From Artemia franciscana (lineage: Eukaryota; Arthropoda; Branchiopoda; Anostraca; Artemiidae), in contig NC_088864.1 of NCBI RefSeq assembly GCF_032884065.1, positions 23,637,486 through 23,701,485 of the forward strand: DNA of 64,000 bases, given 5' to 3'. Under the pieces are notes generated by a model. The model did not search any database. It was given only the letters and a program-made list of their open reading frames with translations, and was not told where the DNA came from. The position numbers were made by a program, and so were the translations under genes. Shown here piece after piece: positions 52,301-63,059 of the stretch (within the stretch, counting starts at the first letter, position 1; each line of letters begins with the position of its first letter).

Positions 52301-55300
52301 GTTGAAAGTAAAAGATACAACATGATTGGTCAGAATGGCCTCTTACTTTTTAGATTGAATTTCACCAAGAAGGGAAGGTACATAATGCAAAATAAATCCC
52401 ACCACGCCCCTTACTATAAAGCTGATTACAACATCGTGCCTGGCACGTCTAATATTTAAAACAAAGAGGTATGCACTTGATTAAAAACACTTAAAGATGG
52501 ATTTGTTGAATTTTTATGTCCAAATCTTCACTTATACTAGAACACTGGGAGAGAGAAAGCTGTGAACCGTAGTACCACCAGTTGTAGGAAGTCTAAAAAT
52601 AGAACGGATGCATATACAATCAAGAGGCCGTGAATTGTACGAGAGAAAAAGAAGACAATATTCTTAGTAGTTAATAGGTGCTGCTCTTGGGGTGGATCCT
52701 CCACAATCTAATTCGTGCACTGAATTTTATTATTTATCAAAACATTTTATCAAACTTGTACCAGAAAAAACCTTATGCATTCTAAAGGTTTTCAATTTTT
52801 ACACGTCAAGGTATAATATAGACACAAAATGTTATTGCTGCTATTGTCAAGCGAAGTTCTGATAGAGAACAATCACTATTTTACGTAAAAATCAAAAATC
52901 ATCAAGCGGACGAGTCCACAAATTCTGGCCACTATGTTTAATAGAAGGCATTAACTGAAAATGAGAATAAAACCAAAATGAGATTCGGTTGGGAATTAAA
53001 GAATGTAATCCCTTACACTACCAATAAAAAAAAAAACCACAATATAGAACAATTCCACCACTACATGGTGATGATAACATATTTTCCTACGTATTTAGTA
53101 AGTTCAGAAATATGAATTCAGAAGTGGTATTCTATGATAGTGGCTATAAGTTTATATGTCAGGAATGATTACCAAATAGCCGATACTGTGTGTCATAATA
53201 ATATTTACAGAGAATTAGATTACATCAAACAATATTTGACTATAACATCATTGAGAGTAAAAAAAAAATCACTAAATCCTTCTTATGAAGCTTAATGGGA
53301 TATGTGGTTTATGCCGAAAATGGCAGTATGGGTCGGTTATTATGAATCAATTTTATATTTAATAAACTCTTTACTTTCCTCACATTTCTTGCAACATACC
53401 GTTTGGGGATTTTTCCAGTAGCGATTTCCTGTGCCATCTCAGACACAATCTGAAGCTTCATTTCTTTGTCCAGCTGCTCCGGTGTCAGTCCATACAGTTT
53501 TGGATAATGGACAATAAGATCGTAAACCAGCTTCGCGTCATTATGAGCACCACTGAAACGTAATTCAGTATTTGTCTGAAAAAATTAAAACAAGCACAGT
53601 AATAAATTTAGCTATAAAAGGAATACATATTCTAAATGAAGAATCAAACCCTCGGTGCCAACTCTCGGATAAATTAAGGCATATAAAGTAAAATACGGCT
53701 ATCAGATGCCAAAGTAGTGTATCTGCATTTTGTAATTTAAAATCTGCAGCAGATAAGAACAGCTATCATTACACGCAAAGAAGTGATATTCATTAACTAT
53801 TGCTTAGCTTGTGAATCAATATTGAATCCAGAGGATTTCCTTTCTGTTGGAGGCGCCGACCATCCATGCAGTCGATAATCATTTTCTTGTCAGGACAACA
53901 GCCTATCTCCCAGAAGATGATGGTACCATAATTCTTAATGAAGAATCAAACCATGGTGCCAACTCTCAGACAATTTAAGGCATATAAAGTAAAATATAAA
54001 GTAAATATCAGATGCCAAAGTAGTATATCTACATTTTATAGTTTACCATTTGCAGCAGATAAGAACAGCTATCATTACACTCAAAGAAGTGATATTCATT
54101 AACTATTGCTTAGCTTGTGAATCAATATTGAATCCAGAGGATTTACTTTCTGTTGGAGGCGCCGACCATCCATGCACTCGATAATCATTTTCTCGTCGTG
54201 ACTAACAGCCTATCATCCAGTGGCTGATGTTACCATAATTCTTCATGAAGAACTAAACCATCGATGCCAACTCTCGGACTAATTGACGCATAAAAAATAC
54301 AATATGGTTATCATATCTCTAAACAGGGTATCTGGATATCTGCAGCAGATAAGAGCAGCTATCATTACACGGACATAAGTGAGAGTTATTTACTATTGCT
54401 TTGCTTTTAAAGCAACGTCGAATGTGGAAAATTCGTGTCTGCTTGATGCACCCACCACCCATGCAGCGGGTAAGTACCTTCTTGTCTAGACTAATGGCGC
54501 ATCATCCAGTAGCTGATGATACCAAAAATTTTGGCACAAGAAAAATTAAGACTGCCATGAGATACGGTTTCAGCCTTTAAAACTTGGTTTAAGTCTGTTG
54601 CAGAAAAATAAATAGTATCTAGAGTGTTTCCTAGGTTTTGCTGTTTTTGTTTTTAATAGTACCTATATCCCGTTCCTTTGTTTTCAAATCATATATCAGC
54701 AATGATTCAAGACAGGGAGCATGTCTTAAAACTTAAAACACCCCTAGTTTTAAACATATTTCATCTAGACCAAAAATAGAAGTCGGAAAACACACAAACA
54801 AAAAAATCAACTTCCCTAGTGGGACCAAAAAAAGGGATAAAAGTCCTCCAGAACCATTGCTGGCACATAGGATGTCGAATCAACGTTTTAGTTGCAGGGT
54901 CTTTTTTTACAGGGACAAGTAACAAGCTTGTCGCCTAACCTTGCTGCGGAGAGGATCGAGACCCGGGCCCCATATTGCCAAGCTGAGCATCAATCCACTT
55001 TGTTACACAGAGCAGAGCGACCGAACAGACTTATTAATCAAAATGAGAAAAATGGGTAAAACTGTCATACTCACTATTCAGCTATAGCCGAACTTTCCCG
55101 TTCAGTTTCTGTTTGAACTGAAACGCAATAAAACACTTTGGATTTGAACCGACGAGGTCAAATAGCCCCTAATTACAAGTTCCATTCACGTACCCTCTAT
55201 AAAACTCTGAGGACAGCACATCAATACATACAGCTGCCTAAAAGAACCCTACGACTGCCCTCAATCCCTTCAAGCAAACTTCCTGAAAATAGAGAAACTG

Positions 55301-57679
55301 TCTAACACTTCGAAGGCATCAGGCTGGGTATTCGTTTAATTTCTCGATCGGTGACCCAACGCAGTGGATCCAACTTCATCTCTACTAGCTAATTCATTAA
55401 GAGAGTTCATGAGATTCAGCTCTTTAGAATTCATTTTACAGATAGTCGTTTTGAAGCGCCCATCTTGATTGCGTTTGATTCTCTTGAACTACGAGCTAAA
55501 TGTAGTTTTTCACTTTAAAAGACGTGCTATTTCCAACTTGATAATCAAAGAATATAATTTATGCTTAAAACCTGATGGGAAATATGACTGTCAGCATACC
55601 ACTTGGGCTCTGAAAGAACCATCTTGATAAAACCAGAGACAGTCTAGATTAAGGCTGGTATGGTGGTCAATCACAAATCCAAGTATGTCAAACTTAGATA
55701 AAATTCTCAAAGCAGTGTCAATCATGGAACTGTCTGATTTAGTACATACACTCCCTCTGTTCTAGGAGGCTTTTATTCTTTGCACTACCCTTTTTTAGAA
55801 CATCAAGACAACGCAAAAAGGGGCACAGTTAAACCTGCTGCTGCAAGTAGAGACTAACAATCACTGGAATCCAGAGGCTTCACTAGCCAAAATATTTGAG
55901 AGAAGGGCAATGGATTTAAGTGAATGGCTCGTCATTTTTACCGACTGATTTGGGTGATACTGCTATTATAAATTACTTCATTTATTTTGTTATCTTACCG
56001 ACTGAGACTGATCTTTTTCCACTGAATTTACAATCACATATTTTTATCAGCCCTTTCACTCTGATGATAATATAAAAAAAAAAAAAAAAAAAAAGTAAAA
56101 TAGTAGCACTTCGCATCACAATTTTACCGATAGAAATTTTTTCAGACTGTCTGACAACATTGGGGAAGGGGGTACTGACCCTCTCCCCCACGATACGTAA
56201 CGTCCAAGCGTAAATAGAGCCCTTTTGGGTTGTAGATCCATTCCTGGCAGTTTGATTTCTGTAGTACAGCAGCTTTAAGAAGGTGCCAAAAAGCTTTTGT
56301 TCTACACTTCTACGAAAAAAAGCATGGGAGCAGTAGCAGTGTTAAATATTGAGCAAAGAGCACAGTAAATCTATTTTGAGAGCTATTACAAAATGAACAT
56401 TATTTATACTTGTTACCAAAATACGGGACAAGCGAATAAAAGAGCAACTCGTTTTCATTTTTCTTTTTGTCGGTGCTAGAATTTGGTGAGAGCGAGTATG
56501 GGTATTTCTGGGAGCGTCTAGTGGCAAAATACGGCAGTCGGTTTTCTTACTCAGGAATATACTCGTCCCCAATTTGTTTCATATTTTCATTTTTCGTAGC
56601 CACAAAAGACACTCATATGTCCTCACCTGATCTCTGAAGTTAAACCAGAGAAGGGGTCCCGAGAAGATAAGGACACATGGAGTGTCCATGTGTCCAAGAA
56701 AACACCTTCTCTCTTCTGAAATTTCGGATCCCTGGAATATACTCCTAGGTATGTGCTTTGATCTGTGCCCTTAATGAAATGTCACAATTTCCATATTTTC
56801 CAGTTATTTAAAAAAATACCTCTATTTTAATGAGACTTTCCATATAATTTGCCCATTTTTTCTGTTGTTTAGAAGCTAGGAAAAACCCCTTTATCCTTGG
56901 TTCCCAGAAATATATTCTTATGCATGTCGGTTGTTCCATGCCCCTGATGCAATCTTATGATAGCAACGATTTTCCAAATTTTCCTGTAGTTTTCCACCTC
57001 CCGAAAGAAATTCCCTCGTACGTGCCAGTCTTTCTTTAAAATCTTAGTTGTGCTCCATGAATAACGTAAACTTTATTCAATGAATAACATGTTAAAACAT
57101 TCAAAGATGTGAGTTAACATAAAAAAACTAATCATAATCTTACACTTCGACACTTCAAAAATATATGGGCAAACATAAACCGCAAAAATCGAGTACGAAA
57201 AAAGGAAACCTTTTTTCGAAATAAAGTAAAAATAAAGCAACAATAGTCAGACTGAATTTTTTTTTTTCAGTTGGTTTTGATTTGCTCTTTTATTTATATA
57301 TACAAGTAAGAATTCGGCCCTTTTTAATGTTGTCTTGCTTAGAAAATTAAATTGTCTTGATTTTCTGTTAAAAAAAAGAGCCCTTCAAAGACCTTGTTAT
57401 TTTTACATTATATGAAGCAGCTTCCTCTAAAGCTTGACTAATCTTAATTACACCGTTTTGACAGGGAATAATAACGAGATGTAAAAGTGCTTACCCCAGA
57501 AGCCATTAGCGTTGGACCCCAAAGAGGGCCTAAGTTCATAGCTGACATTAGGTTTCTGTCTGAAAGTCTATCGACGAAATAAAGATGACCGAGGATGAAT
57601 TTTAAGGTCGCAGCGTTCACTTCTGGCAGTCGTTCAATGAGTTTTCTGTACGTTTCTAGGCGATCATTTTCTTCTTGCA
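40150..57679 (-). CDS. ARAP-like Rho-GAP / Ras-association / PH protein, 3' part of the gene (7 exons plus one possible cassette exon)
   Basis: Spliced gene read on the minus strand: 57495-57679, 53400-53575, 52060-52174, 49814-50056, 44620-44736, 44066-44193 and 40150-40321. All boundaries are AG/GT and every intron phase agrees, giving 378 codons plus a TAA stop. In order, the protein has the C-terminal half of a Rho-GAP domain, an RA (ubiquitin-fold) domain and a PH domain. The order RhoGAP-RA-PH at the C-terminus is typical of ARAP proteins (Arf-GAP with Rho-GAP, ankyrin and PH domains), which bind phosphoinositides and switch off Arf and Rho GTPases at the membrane and actin cortex. The N-terminal PH, Arf-GAP and ankyrin parts and the Rho-GAP arginine finger would lie beyond the right edge and are not seen. 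The ARAP assignment is inferred from domain order and remembered similarity, without alignment. Confidence 0.75.
40324..44065 (-). other. Intron 6 of the ARAP-like gene
   Basis: Mostly AT-rich. A short 'atcccttgatcc' repeat occurs at 43443-43487, and a GC-richer stretch at 43500-43720 has no assignment. Confidence 0.6.
44066..44193 (-). CDS. ARAP-like exon 6: middle of the PH domain
   Basis: Found by reading the intron for the missing middle of the PH domain. Acceptor gctttttttag at 44194-44195 and donor GTGAGT after 44066. It enters in phase 0 and leaves in phase 2. LLHEWNLDCVQCFIG followed by RKPATPYSITILP matches the ARAP PH pattern 'hEWpLk...vylG...k.rPp..yg.tv'. Confidence 0.82.
44620..44736 (-). 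CDS. ARAP-like exon 5: N-terminal strands of the C-terminal PH domain
   Basis: Acceptor ctttcttttttag at 44737-44738 and donor GTAAGT after 44620. It has 39 codons, phase 0 at both ends. KSKTYKFVPVVIDDGRVQIH corresponds to PH strands 2-3 ('.kkW..v.l.L.dg.l.iy.d'). The ATG at the exon start is internal to the protein, not a translation start. Confidence 0.83.
46440..47530 (-). pseudogene. Heavily decayed non-LTR reverse transcriptase in an ARAP-like intron
   Basis: On the minus strand, VFDDVDRSVTLVRARKL (near 47490-47440) and LGSFLSNRKC resemble RT motif A and the following helix ('FD.VDh..L...L', 'W..SfLsnR'). LLGICLFSDLKFNPHIS (near 47070-47020) and NYYCFFVQPLL further on match the thumb and C-terminal region of CR1/Jockey-type RTs. 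No piece is open for long. It is in the same orientation as the host gene. Confidence 0.5.
48492..48683 (-). CDS. Possible cassette exon of the ARAP-like gene, with a GC donor
   Basis: Between exons 4 and 5 there is a 192-nt segment (64 codons), open in one frame and richer in GC than its flanks. It is preceded by a T-rich tract and AG (tgttttgattttag) and followed by GAG/GCAAGG, close to the GC-type donor consensus AG/GCAAGT. Entered in phase 0 it leaves in phase 0, so it can be included or skipped without shifting the frame between the RA and PH domains. The peptide has acidic and proline-rich stretches (VSPEVPSIEEEPPIIPF) and matches no domain I recognise. Using a GT at 48489 instead would break the frame. 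Could be an alternatively used exon or a chance ORF. Confidence 0.5.
49814..50056 (-). CDS. ARAP-like exon 4: Ras-association domain core
   Basis: Acceptor at 50057-50058 (ttttgcag) and donor GTATGT after 49814. The exon has exactly 81 codons, phase 0 at both ends. The run TPTTIASDIVEAIQTRNK followed by MLVES and RPFHPDEPVLPAVLRW matches the RA layout: 'T..dvv..ll.k', a variable strand, then 'R.L...E.pl.i...W'. It ends with KLILRTDGFLKRI, the last strand and linker. RA domains bind GTP-loaded Ras-family GTPases; in ARAPs they bind Rap. Confidence 0.83.
50057..52059 (-). other. Intron 3 of the ARAP-like gene
   Basis: A 124-codon plus-strand ORF at 50108-50482 overlaps an open minus-strand frame and matches nothing. 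The rest is AT-rich with the T tract at 51570. Confidence 0.6.
51570..51615. repeat. T-rich tract
   Basis: About 45 bases, nearly all T, in the intron between ARAP-like exons 3 and 4. Confidence 0.85.
52060..52174 (-). CDS. ARAP-like exon 3: start of Ras-association domain
   Basis: Acceptor ccctatag at 52175-52176 and donor GTGAGT after 52060. It enters in phase 2, completing an Arg codon, and leaves in phase 0. The 38 complete codons start with KAGDLRVWVHIE, which looks like the first beta strand of an ARAP-type RA domain ('GDL...V.lE'). Confidence 0.82.
53400..53575 (-). CDS. ARAP-like exon 2: end of Rho-GAP domain and linker
   Basis: Acceptor tttttcag at 53576-53578 and donor GTATG after 53400. 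It enters in phase 0, as exon 1 requires, and leaves in phase 2. It encodes 58 residues, including KLVYDLIVHYPKLYGLTPEQ, which resembles the last Rho-GAP helix and the start of the linker before the RA domain. The exon is open throughout in this frame. Confidence 0.85.
53631..54540. repeat. Three tandem copies of a ~303-bp unit in an ARAP-like intron
   Basis: Copies start at about 53635, 53937 and 54242 with 'atgaagaatcaaacc' and share 'cagcagataagaacagctatcattacac' and 'ggaggcgccgaccatccatgca'. The first two are nearly identical and the third is more diverged. Confidence 0.8.
54830..55025 (-). mobile_element. Second tRNA-derived SINE, in an ARAP-like intron
   Basis: Minus strand: GTGGATTGATGCTCAGC (A-box region, ~55010-54990) and GGGTCTCGATCC (B-box region, 54964-54953), followed by 'ctctccgcagcaaggttagg' and a T-rich end near 54840-54800. 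The B box departs from GGTTCGANTCC by one base. Limits are approximate and no target duplication was found. Confidence 0.6.
56074..56094. repeat. 21-base A tract
   Basis: Homopolymer in an intron, no recognisable element attached. Confidence 0.8.
57495..57679 (-). CDS. ARAP-like exon 1 of those in the window: C-terminal half of the Rho-GAP domain
   Basis: Acceptor AG at 57680-57681 and donor GTAAGC directly after 57495. The exon begins in phase 1 (one base of the first codon comes from an upstream exon) and ends in phase 0. The motifs YRKLIERLPEVNAATLKF, HLYFVDRLSDRNLMSA and NLGPLWGPTLM are the conserved Rho-GAP helices ('LP..N...L..L..HL', then 'N.M...NLA..FGP.L'). The usual NLA..FGP reads NLGPLWGP here. 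The preceding exon, which should carry the catalytic arginine, was not found between 57.7 and 64 kb. Confidence 0.85.
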
Positions 57680-57747
57680 CTATTCATCACCAAAAAAAAG
57701 CATAAACAGATCAACTTTGTTTATAAATTAATTTTGAAAAATGTTTA

Positions 57748-58392
57748 CACAAAACAAATTTTTCAAAGAAAAGTAAAGAGCTCCATTAAGCCAAAAATAA
57801 GCGGAAATAAAGTCAAATTATATTCCAAGTGTAAAACTACCATAAATCACTATCAATAGATAAATGAAACTCAAAACGAACTGAAATTAAAATAAACAGC
57901 CGAGTTAAACTCTAAACGAGCAAAATATTAACATTAGTACGGCTGATAGCCCCCATACCTTCTCAGGACCAGAACATTATTTGCACTTTACTGAAAAAAA
58001 AATGACCGTGAACTGCAGTTTAATTGACCTATACTAATATTTATTCCTTAAAGGATTTGATCATTTTTTATTTGTGAAAGTTAAAAAAGGAAAACATTTA
58101 AAACATGTTTTGTTTTATGGTCTTGAGAATTTGTTTGCTGGTCTTGAGAAGGCATAGGGGTTATCAGCAGTAATAATGTTAATTTTTGCTCGGTACGGTA
58201 CGGGTAATCGGGTAATTTCTGGTCGCTTTAAGTCGACTCGGCTATTTATTATAATTTCCGTTTGTTTTGAGTTTCACTTATTTATTGATAGCGATTTGTA
58301 GTAGTTTTACGCTTGGAAGATTATTTGACCTTATTTACGCTCATTTTTGGCTTAATGGACCTCATTACTTTTCTTTGAAAAACTTGTTTTGT
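57748..58392. repeat. Large inverted repeat just upstream of the first visible ARAP-like exon
   Basis: Arms 57748-57968 and 58141-58392 are inverted copies with moderate divergence, for example tttttcaaagaaaagtaa at 57760 against ttacttttctttgaaaaa at 58366. A ~170-bp spacer lies between. The right arm has an extra ~30 bp with a cggta repeat. Sequence is related to the 7.2-8.1 kb inverted repeat. It lies in the intron upstream of the exon at 57679. Confidence 0.75.
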
Positions 58393-58659
58393 GGAAAAAG
58401 TTTTTTAAATAAATTTTTGTTTGGCTTTTATTGACATAGTCTTGTTCATTAAAAAATTAGTTTTTACATCTTTTCAGGGTTTATTTCTATAAAAATTAAT
58501 AGTTTGGTTGGCTATTTGTATGTTGGAGAAACTTTTTCAACAATTTTTAATCCTGACACAATTTAGTAACTCCTGGAATTGACCAGAAAAATAAAACAAT
58601 ATCATTCGCAAAAGATTCTATATATGCTCTTTCACAACCTAGATACACTTACACTCATT

Positions 58660-59060
58660 TTATTTACTTAAACTGTAAGAGCAGAAGTAGTAACAGTATA
58701 AGCCCAAAAAGTTTTAACTTAATACTCCCAGTCGTTCTCGATATATTGCTAAAGTGTCTTCTTGGCAACCATAAACACATTGCTTTTTGATTTAGTTTAA
58801 AGCAACGTTTAGTTTTAAAGCATAATGGGTCAATTCCGTAATTGTGGGGGGTTGGCACACTCAATATCCCTAAGAACATAGATACTGGACCGTTCTACTA
58901 TGCTAAACAAAATGGCTGTCTCGAAATTTTGTCTGGGTGCGCTTGGAAAATGAATGTGCTTGAGAAGGACTGCTTGCCCTCCAATCTCTTTTTACTTTTA
59001 AAAAGGCACCAGAACTTTTAATTTTGAATCAAATTAGCTCCTTTAAAATTTTCAATGATA
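58660..59060 (+). repeat. Composite A-then-B repeat, short copy
   Basis: One A-type unit (58700-58810: aactgtaagagcagaagtag, ttaacttaatactcccagtc, tattgctaaagtg) leads into one B-type unit (58840-59060: aaaatggctgtctcgaaatt, gccctccaatctctttt). It is followed directly by the next array. Confidence 0.65.
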
Positions 59061-62000
59061 TTTCTAGCTATTATAGACTGGTGCTGCCTGTGATATTCCT
59101 TATATACCCTTTTCAAAACCTACATATACAGTTTTTTCGTCTAATTGGATCTCCTAAATTAAAAGTATATACAAAGTACCATCTGGTCAGTTCCAAATCT
59201 CCCACAACTTACCCTTAAAGGTCTAACTTAATAATATAATTTGCTCTTCAGATATTGCTTTGTCTCCTTTTTGAAAGTCTACTTGTTCATAACTTGTTTT
59301 GATTTATCTCAACATCCACCTAAATATTCCTTATAAGCTTCACCCTAATACCCTTAGATTGCGCAGTAGCAACATTTGTAGCAGCATTAGTAGCAATATG
59401 CGCATAGCAAGTTAGGTTTCTTCAACATCACCTTCAACACACGCTGAAAGTCTCAGCTCAATACCATCAACCGTTCCTGAAGCATTTCTGATGCGTCCGC
59501 TTGACAACCTGTGTGGACGTAGTGTGTTTCGAACTAGTTCCATTTAGCTTCAATATATCCCAAGTTTTTCATCTTAATATCCTTAGTTTTAATAGCAGTA
59601 GAAGAAGTATTAGCAGTAGAATTAATTGTAGTTGCCTAAGCTTTAGTGGCTGTAGTACTAATAGAAGTAGTAATAATAGTAAAAGTAGTAGTAGTATGAG
59701 TAGAAGCAGTAGCATTAGGATGCAAATATTTTCCTTCGGTTATTCCAACATCCCTCACAACAAGCCCTGTTAGTTTCAGCTTCACACACCAGACTGTTCC
59801 TAAGATATTTCTGGTACACCCTTTGGCAACCTGCAAATAGACGCAGTGTTGCGATTCAATTCACATTCCGCCTCAAAATTTCTTGAAAATATCACGTTCA
59901 TACCCTTAGGCATAGTTGCAACAGTAGTCACAGTAGTAGTATTGATATTTCTAGTAATAGTATTTACATATTGCATTTTGATCAGCAGAATATCCCTTTT
60001 ATGATGACCTAGAAGTTTCAACTAAATACAATTAATCGTTGCTATGACATTGCTGATATGTCCTTTTGATAACCTGTGCGTTATAAAATTTTCCTCCAGT
60101 GCTCTCAGCCTTACAAGTAGTATCAATAGAGGAATTAGTAGTAGTAAATGCAGCAGCAACAGTAGTATTTGCAGGAGTGTACACATATTGCCTTTTGGTG
60201 AAATGATCTTCCCCTTTAAGCATTCTCCGAAAGTTACGACTTAATACCCTAACCAATTGTTGAGATACGTTATTTTGACAATTTGCATGCACATAGTGTC
60301 TTTTGCTCTAGCTCGAATTTCCCCTCAATACTGTAAATAGAGTAGTCCAGCAGTAGCAGTGGTGAGTTGTAGTGACATTGGCAGCATGTAATTGTTCCCT
60401 TTTAGATCATATCCCTTATCATTTCCTGAATTTTCCAAATTAATATACTCATTTATTCCTGTGTTACACGCTTTTGACAATCCTTATACACATAACGTGT
60501 TTTAATTAATTTCAACACTCTCCTCAATATTCTTTGAAAGACTTACGTGAATGCCCTTCGTCTTCTTGGAAAGCTAAGTTCAAACATGCATACCTTTCTC
60601 AATAACCTATGCTGTGTGTAAACAATGAACAAATTGCCTAGCTTACGGCCCTTGTCCTGAGAACAGTGGGAAGGGCGACATTCCCAAAGGCATAATTACT
60701 GGATCTTTCAACAAGGCAGAAGAAAATAGATCTCTTGAAATTTCGATCGGGTATGTTTTGGGGAAAGATAGACTTTGGGGGCCTGATTGTTCCCCGTTAA
60801 TTTTTTACTCTTAAAAAGGGCACTAAAACTTTGGACTTTTAATCAAATGAGTTCCATCTGATCCAAAGCTTATACGACCACTCTTTCCATAAAAACCTTA
60901 TATGCCCTAAAATATAACATAAAACCATTACCCATGGCTCTAGGGGGACTGTGTTCACTCTACAGCCATTTTTATATAATTTTTGGACTATTAGTAACAA
61001 AATGAACATCTCACAATTTCAATTGAATGCGTTTTGGGAAAAGACGATGTCAGGGAGGGGGAGGTAGTTGCTTTCCGTCATGCTTGACTCTTGAAGGGAA
61101 ACTAAAACTATACGTTTCAAATTAAACGAGCCTCTTCTAAAGTTCACACGACAACCCCTCCACAAAGCCTTATACGCCCCTGGGGCATAATTTACAACCC
61201 TTACCTTCAGACTCTTGGGCATTATGTCCACCCCAAAGACTTTATTATATGATCTTTGAACGATTTTTTAACAAAGGGCTACCTCAAATTTTTAACTAAA
61301 AACCTTATATAACCTCAGGGCATAACTTACAACCCCTTCGCTGACGAATGTTTGGGGGGGGTCATTCTCAAAGATATAATATCCAGACCTTTCAACTACG
61401 CTGAAAAAATAGTTGTCTCGAAATTTTGACAAGATGTGTTTTAGGAATTGATGGGTGTGTGGGAGGAAAGGCTTGCTGCCCTTCGATCACTATTAAAAAA
61501 CGACCTTTCAATTTCCAATTGAATGAGAATTTTTTGAAGTTTCTACGACAACAAATGGCCATCTCAAAATTTCTATCAGATGCATTTTGGGAAAATACGA
61601 GGAGTGGAGGGGGTATCCACCCTTATCCACTCTCCAATCACTTTGAATCTTAAAAAGGGTATTAGAAAATATGATTACCAATCTATTGAGCCCTCTCCAA
61701 AGTTTTTACGATCATGCTTTCTATAAAAACTTATATGCCCCCATGGCATAACTGACAGTCCTTGCCCTAAGGGCTTTGGAGGTTTGTCATCCTCAAAAAC
61801 CCCGACTTTTTAACAACACTGAACAGCATGGCTATCTCAAAATTTGATTGGATGTGTTTGGGGAAATGGTGGGCGTGGGAGGGGGGTTAATTACCCTCCA
61901 ATCACTTTCGACTATTAAATGGGGCACTAGCCCTTTCAATTTCCAACCGAATGAGTCTTTTTCGAAGTTTCTACAACAACAACTAAGGTAAAAGGTAAAG

Positions 62001-62845
62001 AATACGACACTGGACTCAGCCGTCCCTACCGTCGGAACTGATCTCCGTTTCTTGGCCCTTCAGCCAGGAAGTAAAATAGGGGTTGGGGGCCAGCCATCCT
62101 GTGCTTTCCCACACCCTTCCTGTTTACCTTCTCCAGATTTCCCCATCTGCCTATTTAGAGCTTGATCGACTCTGTCTGAACTTACAGAGTCATGCCACTG
62201 ACCCCCGACCCAAACCAAATAATTGGGAATACTAGGATTCGAACCCTCACCCTTTCAGACAAAAGTTCCTAAATCCAGCACACCAAACCACTCGGCTAGG
62301 AAGACTTACAACAACGAATAGCCATATCAGTATTTCTATCAGATTCATTTCAGGAAAATACGAGGTGTGGGAGGGAATGGGGTATCCACCCCCCGATAAC
62401 TCTATATCTTAAAAGAGGCAGTAAAACTTCTGATTTCCAATCCAATGAGCCCCCTGCGAAGTTTATACGATCATTCTTTCTATATAAACCTTATGTCTCT
62501 CCAGGGCACAACTTAAAAACCTTTGCCCTGATGGCTTGGGGGGGGGGTGTCATCCTCAAATAAATAATTTTCGGACCTTTCAACTACGATGAACAAAACG
62601 GCAATCCCAAAATTTTGATTGGATGTGTTTGGGGAAATGATGGGCATTGGAGGGCTAGTTGCCCTCCAATCACTTTCGACTATTAAAAAGGGCACTATCC
62701 ATTTCAATCTCCAGTTGAGTGAGCCCTTTTCAAACTTTCTAAAACAAGTCGTTGAATACTAAGTGCCCTGCTCTAAGATAAAATAAAATAAACATACATT
62801 GTGCCCGCACCGCTCTTTAATTAGGCAGCGCTATTGCGCTGCCTA
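59060..62845 (+). repeat. Composite A-then-B repeat, copy 3 (largest), with terminal hairpin
   Basis: 59060-60540: A-type units with agtagtag-like runs (59590-59715, 59930-59960, 60110-60180). The bridge is at 60540-60620 (gcccttcgtcttcttggaaag). Then about seven full or partial B-type units run from 60660 to 62760, spaced ~140-280 bp, with a SINE inserted at 61981-62306. After the last unit, 'aagtgccctgc', an A-rich stretch and 'cgctctttaattaggcagcgctattgcgctgcctatga' close the copy. The hairpin AGGCAGCGC-TATT-GCGCTGCCT is at about 62824-62845. Confidence 0.78.
61981..62306 (-). mobile_element. tRNA-derived SINE with target-site duplication
   Basis: On the minus strand it starts near GCCGAGTGGTTTGGTG (A box, 62297-62283) and has GGGTTCGAATCC (B box, 62246-62235), like a Ser or Leu tRNA. 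A ~220-bp body follows, ending in a CTTTACCTTTTACCTT tail. It is flanked by the 9-bp direct repeat TACAACAAC at 61972-61980 and 62307-62315, which marks its insertion into the surrounding repeat. Confidence 0.8.
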
Positions 62846-62945
62846 TGATAAGCGGTTGTGTTATGGAATCTTACACTATCATAGATAAGAAGTTGGAAAC
62901 TTACTGTTATGCACACTAATCATTGGGGGGGGGGTCAGGATTGGA

Positions 62946-62973
62946 GTGAGAGTGAGAGAGAGTGGGAGAGAGA

Positions 62974-63041
<68 letters not shown>

Positions 63042-63050
63042 GAGAGAAAG
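62946..63050. repeat. (GA)n microsatellite
   Basis: About 105 bp of GA with AAAGAG variants, followed by agtttatt as at 15447. It may be the 3' tail of another minus-strand LINE copy whose 3' UTR would be 63055-63360. Confidence 0.9.
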
Positions 63051-63059
63051 TTTATTTCC

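Noticed and set aside
56630-56700. 5S-rRNA-like 'tgatctctgaagttaa' next to an 11-bp hairpin (56671-56695)
   Set aside because: Only ~16 bases resemble 5S rRNA and the rest of the gene is missing; it could be a 5S-derived SINE scrap, but support is too thin.
62235-62297. Functional tRNA gene
   Set aside because: A and B boxes are present, but they belong to a SINE with target duplications and the tRNA fold is not complete.
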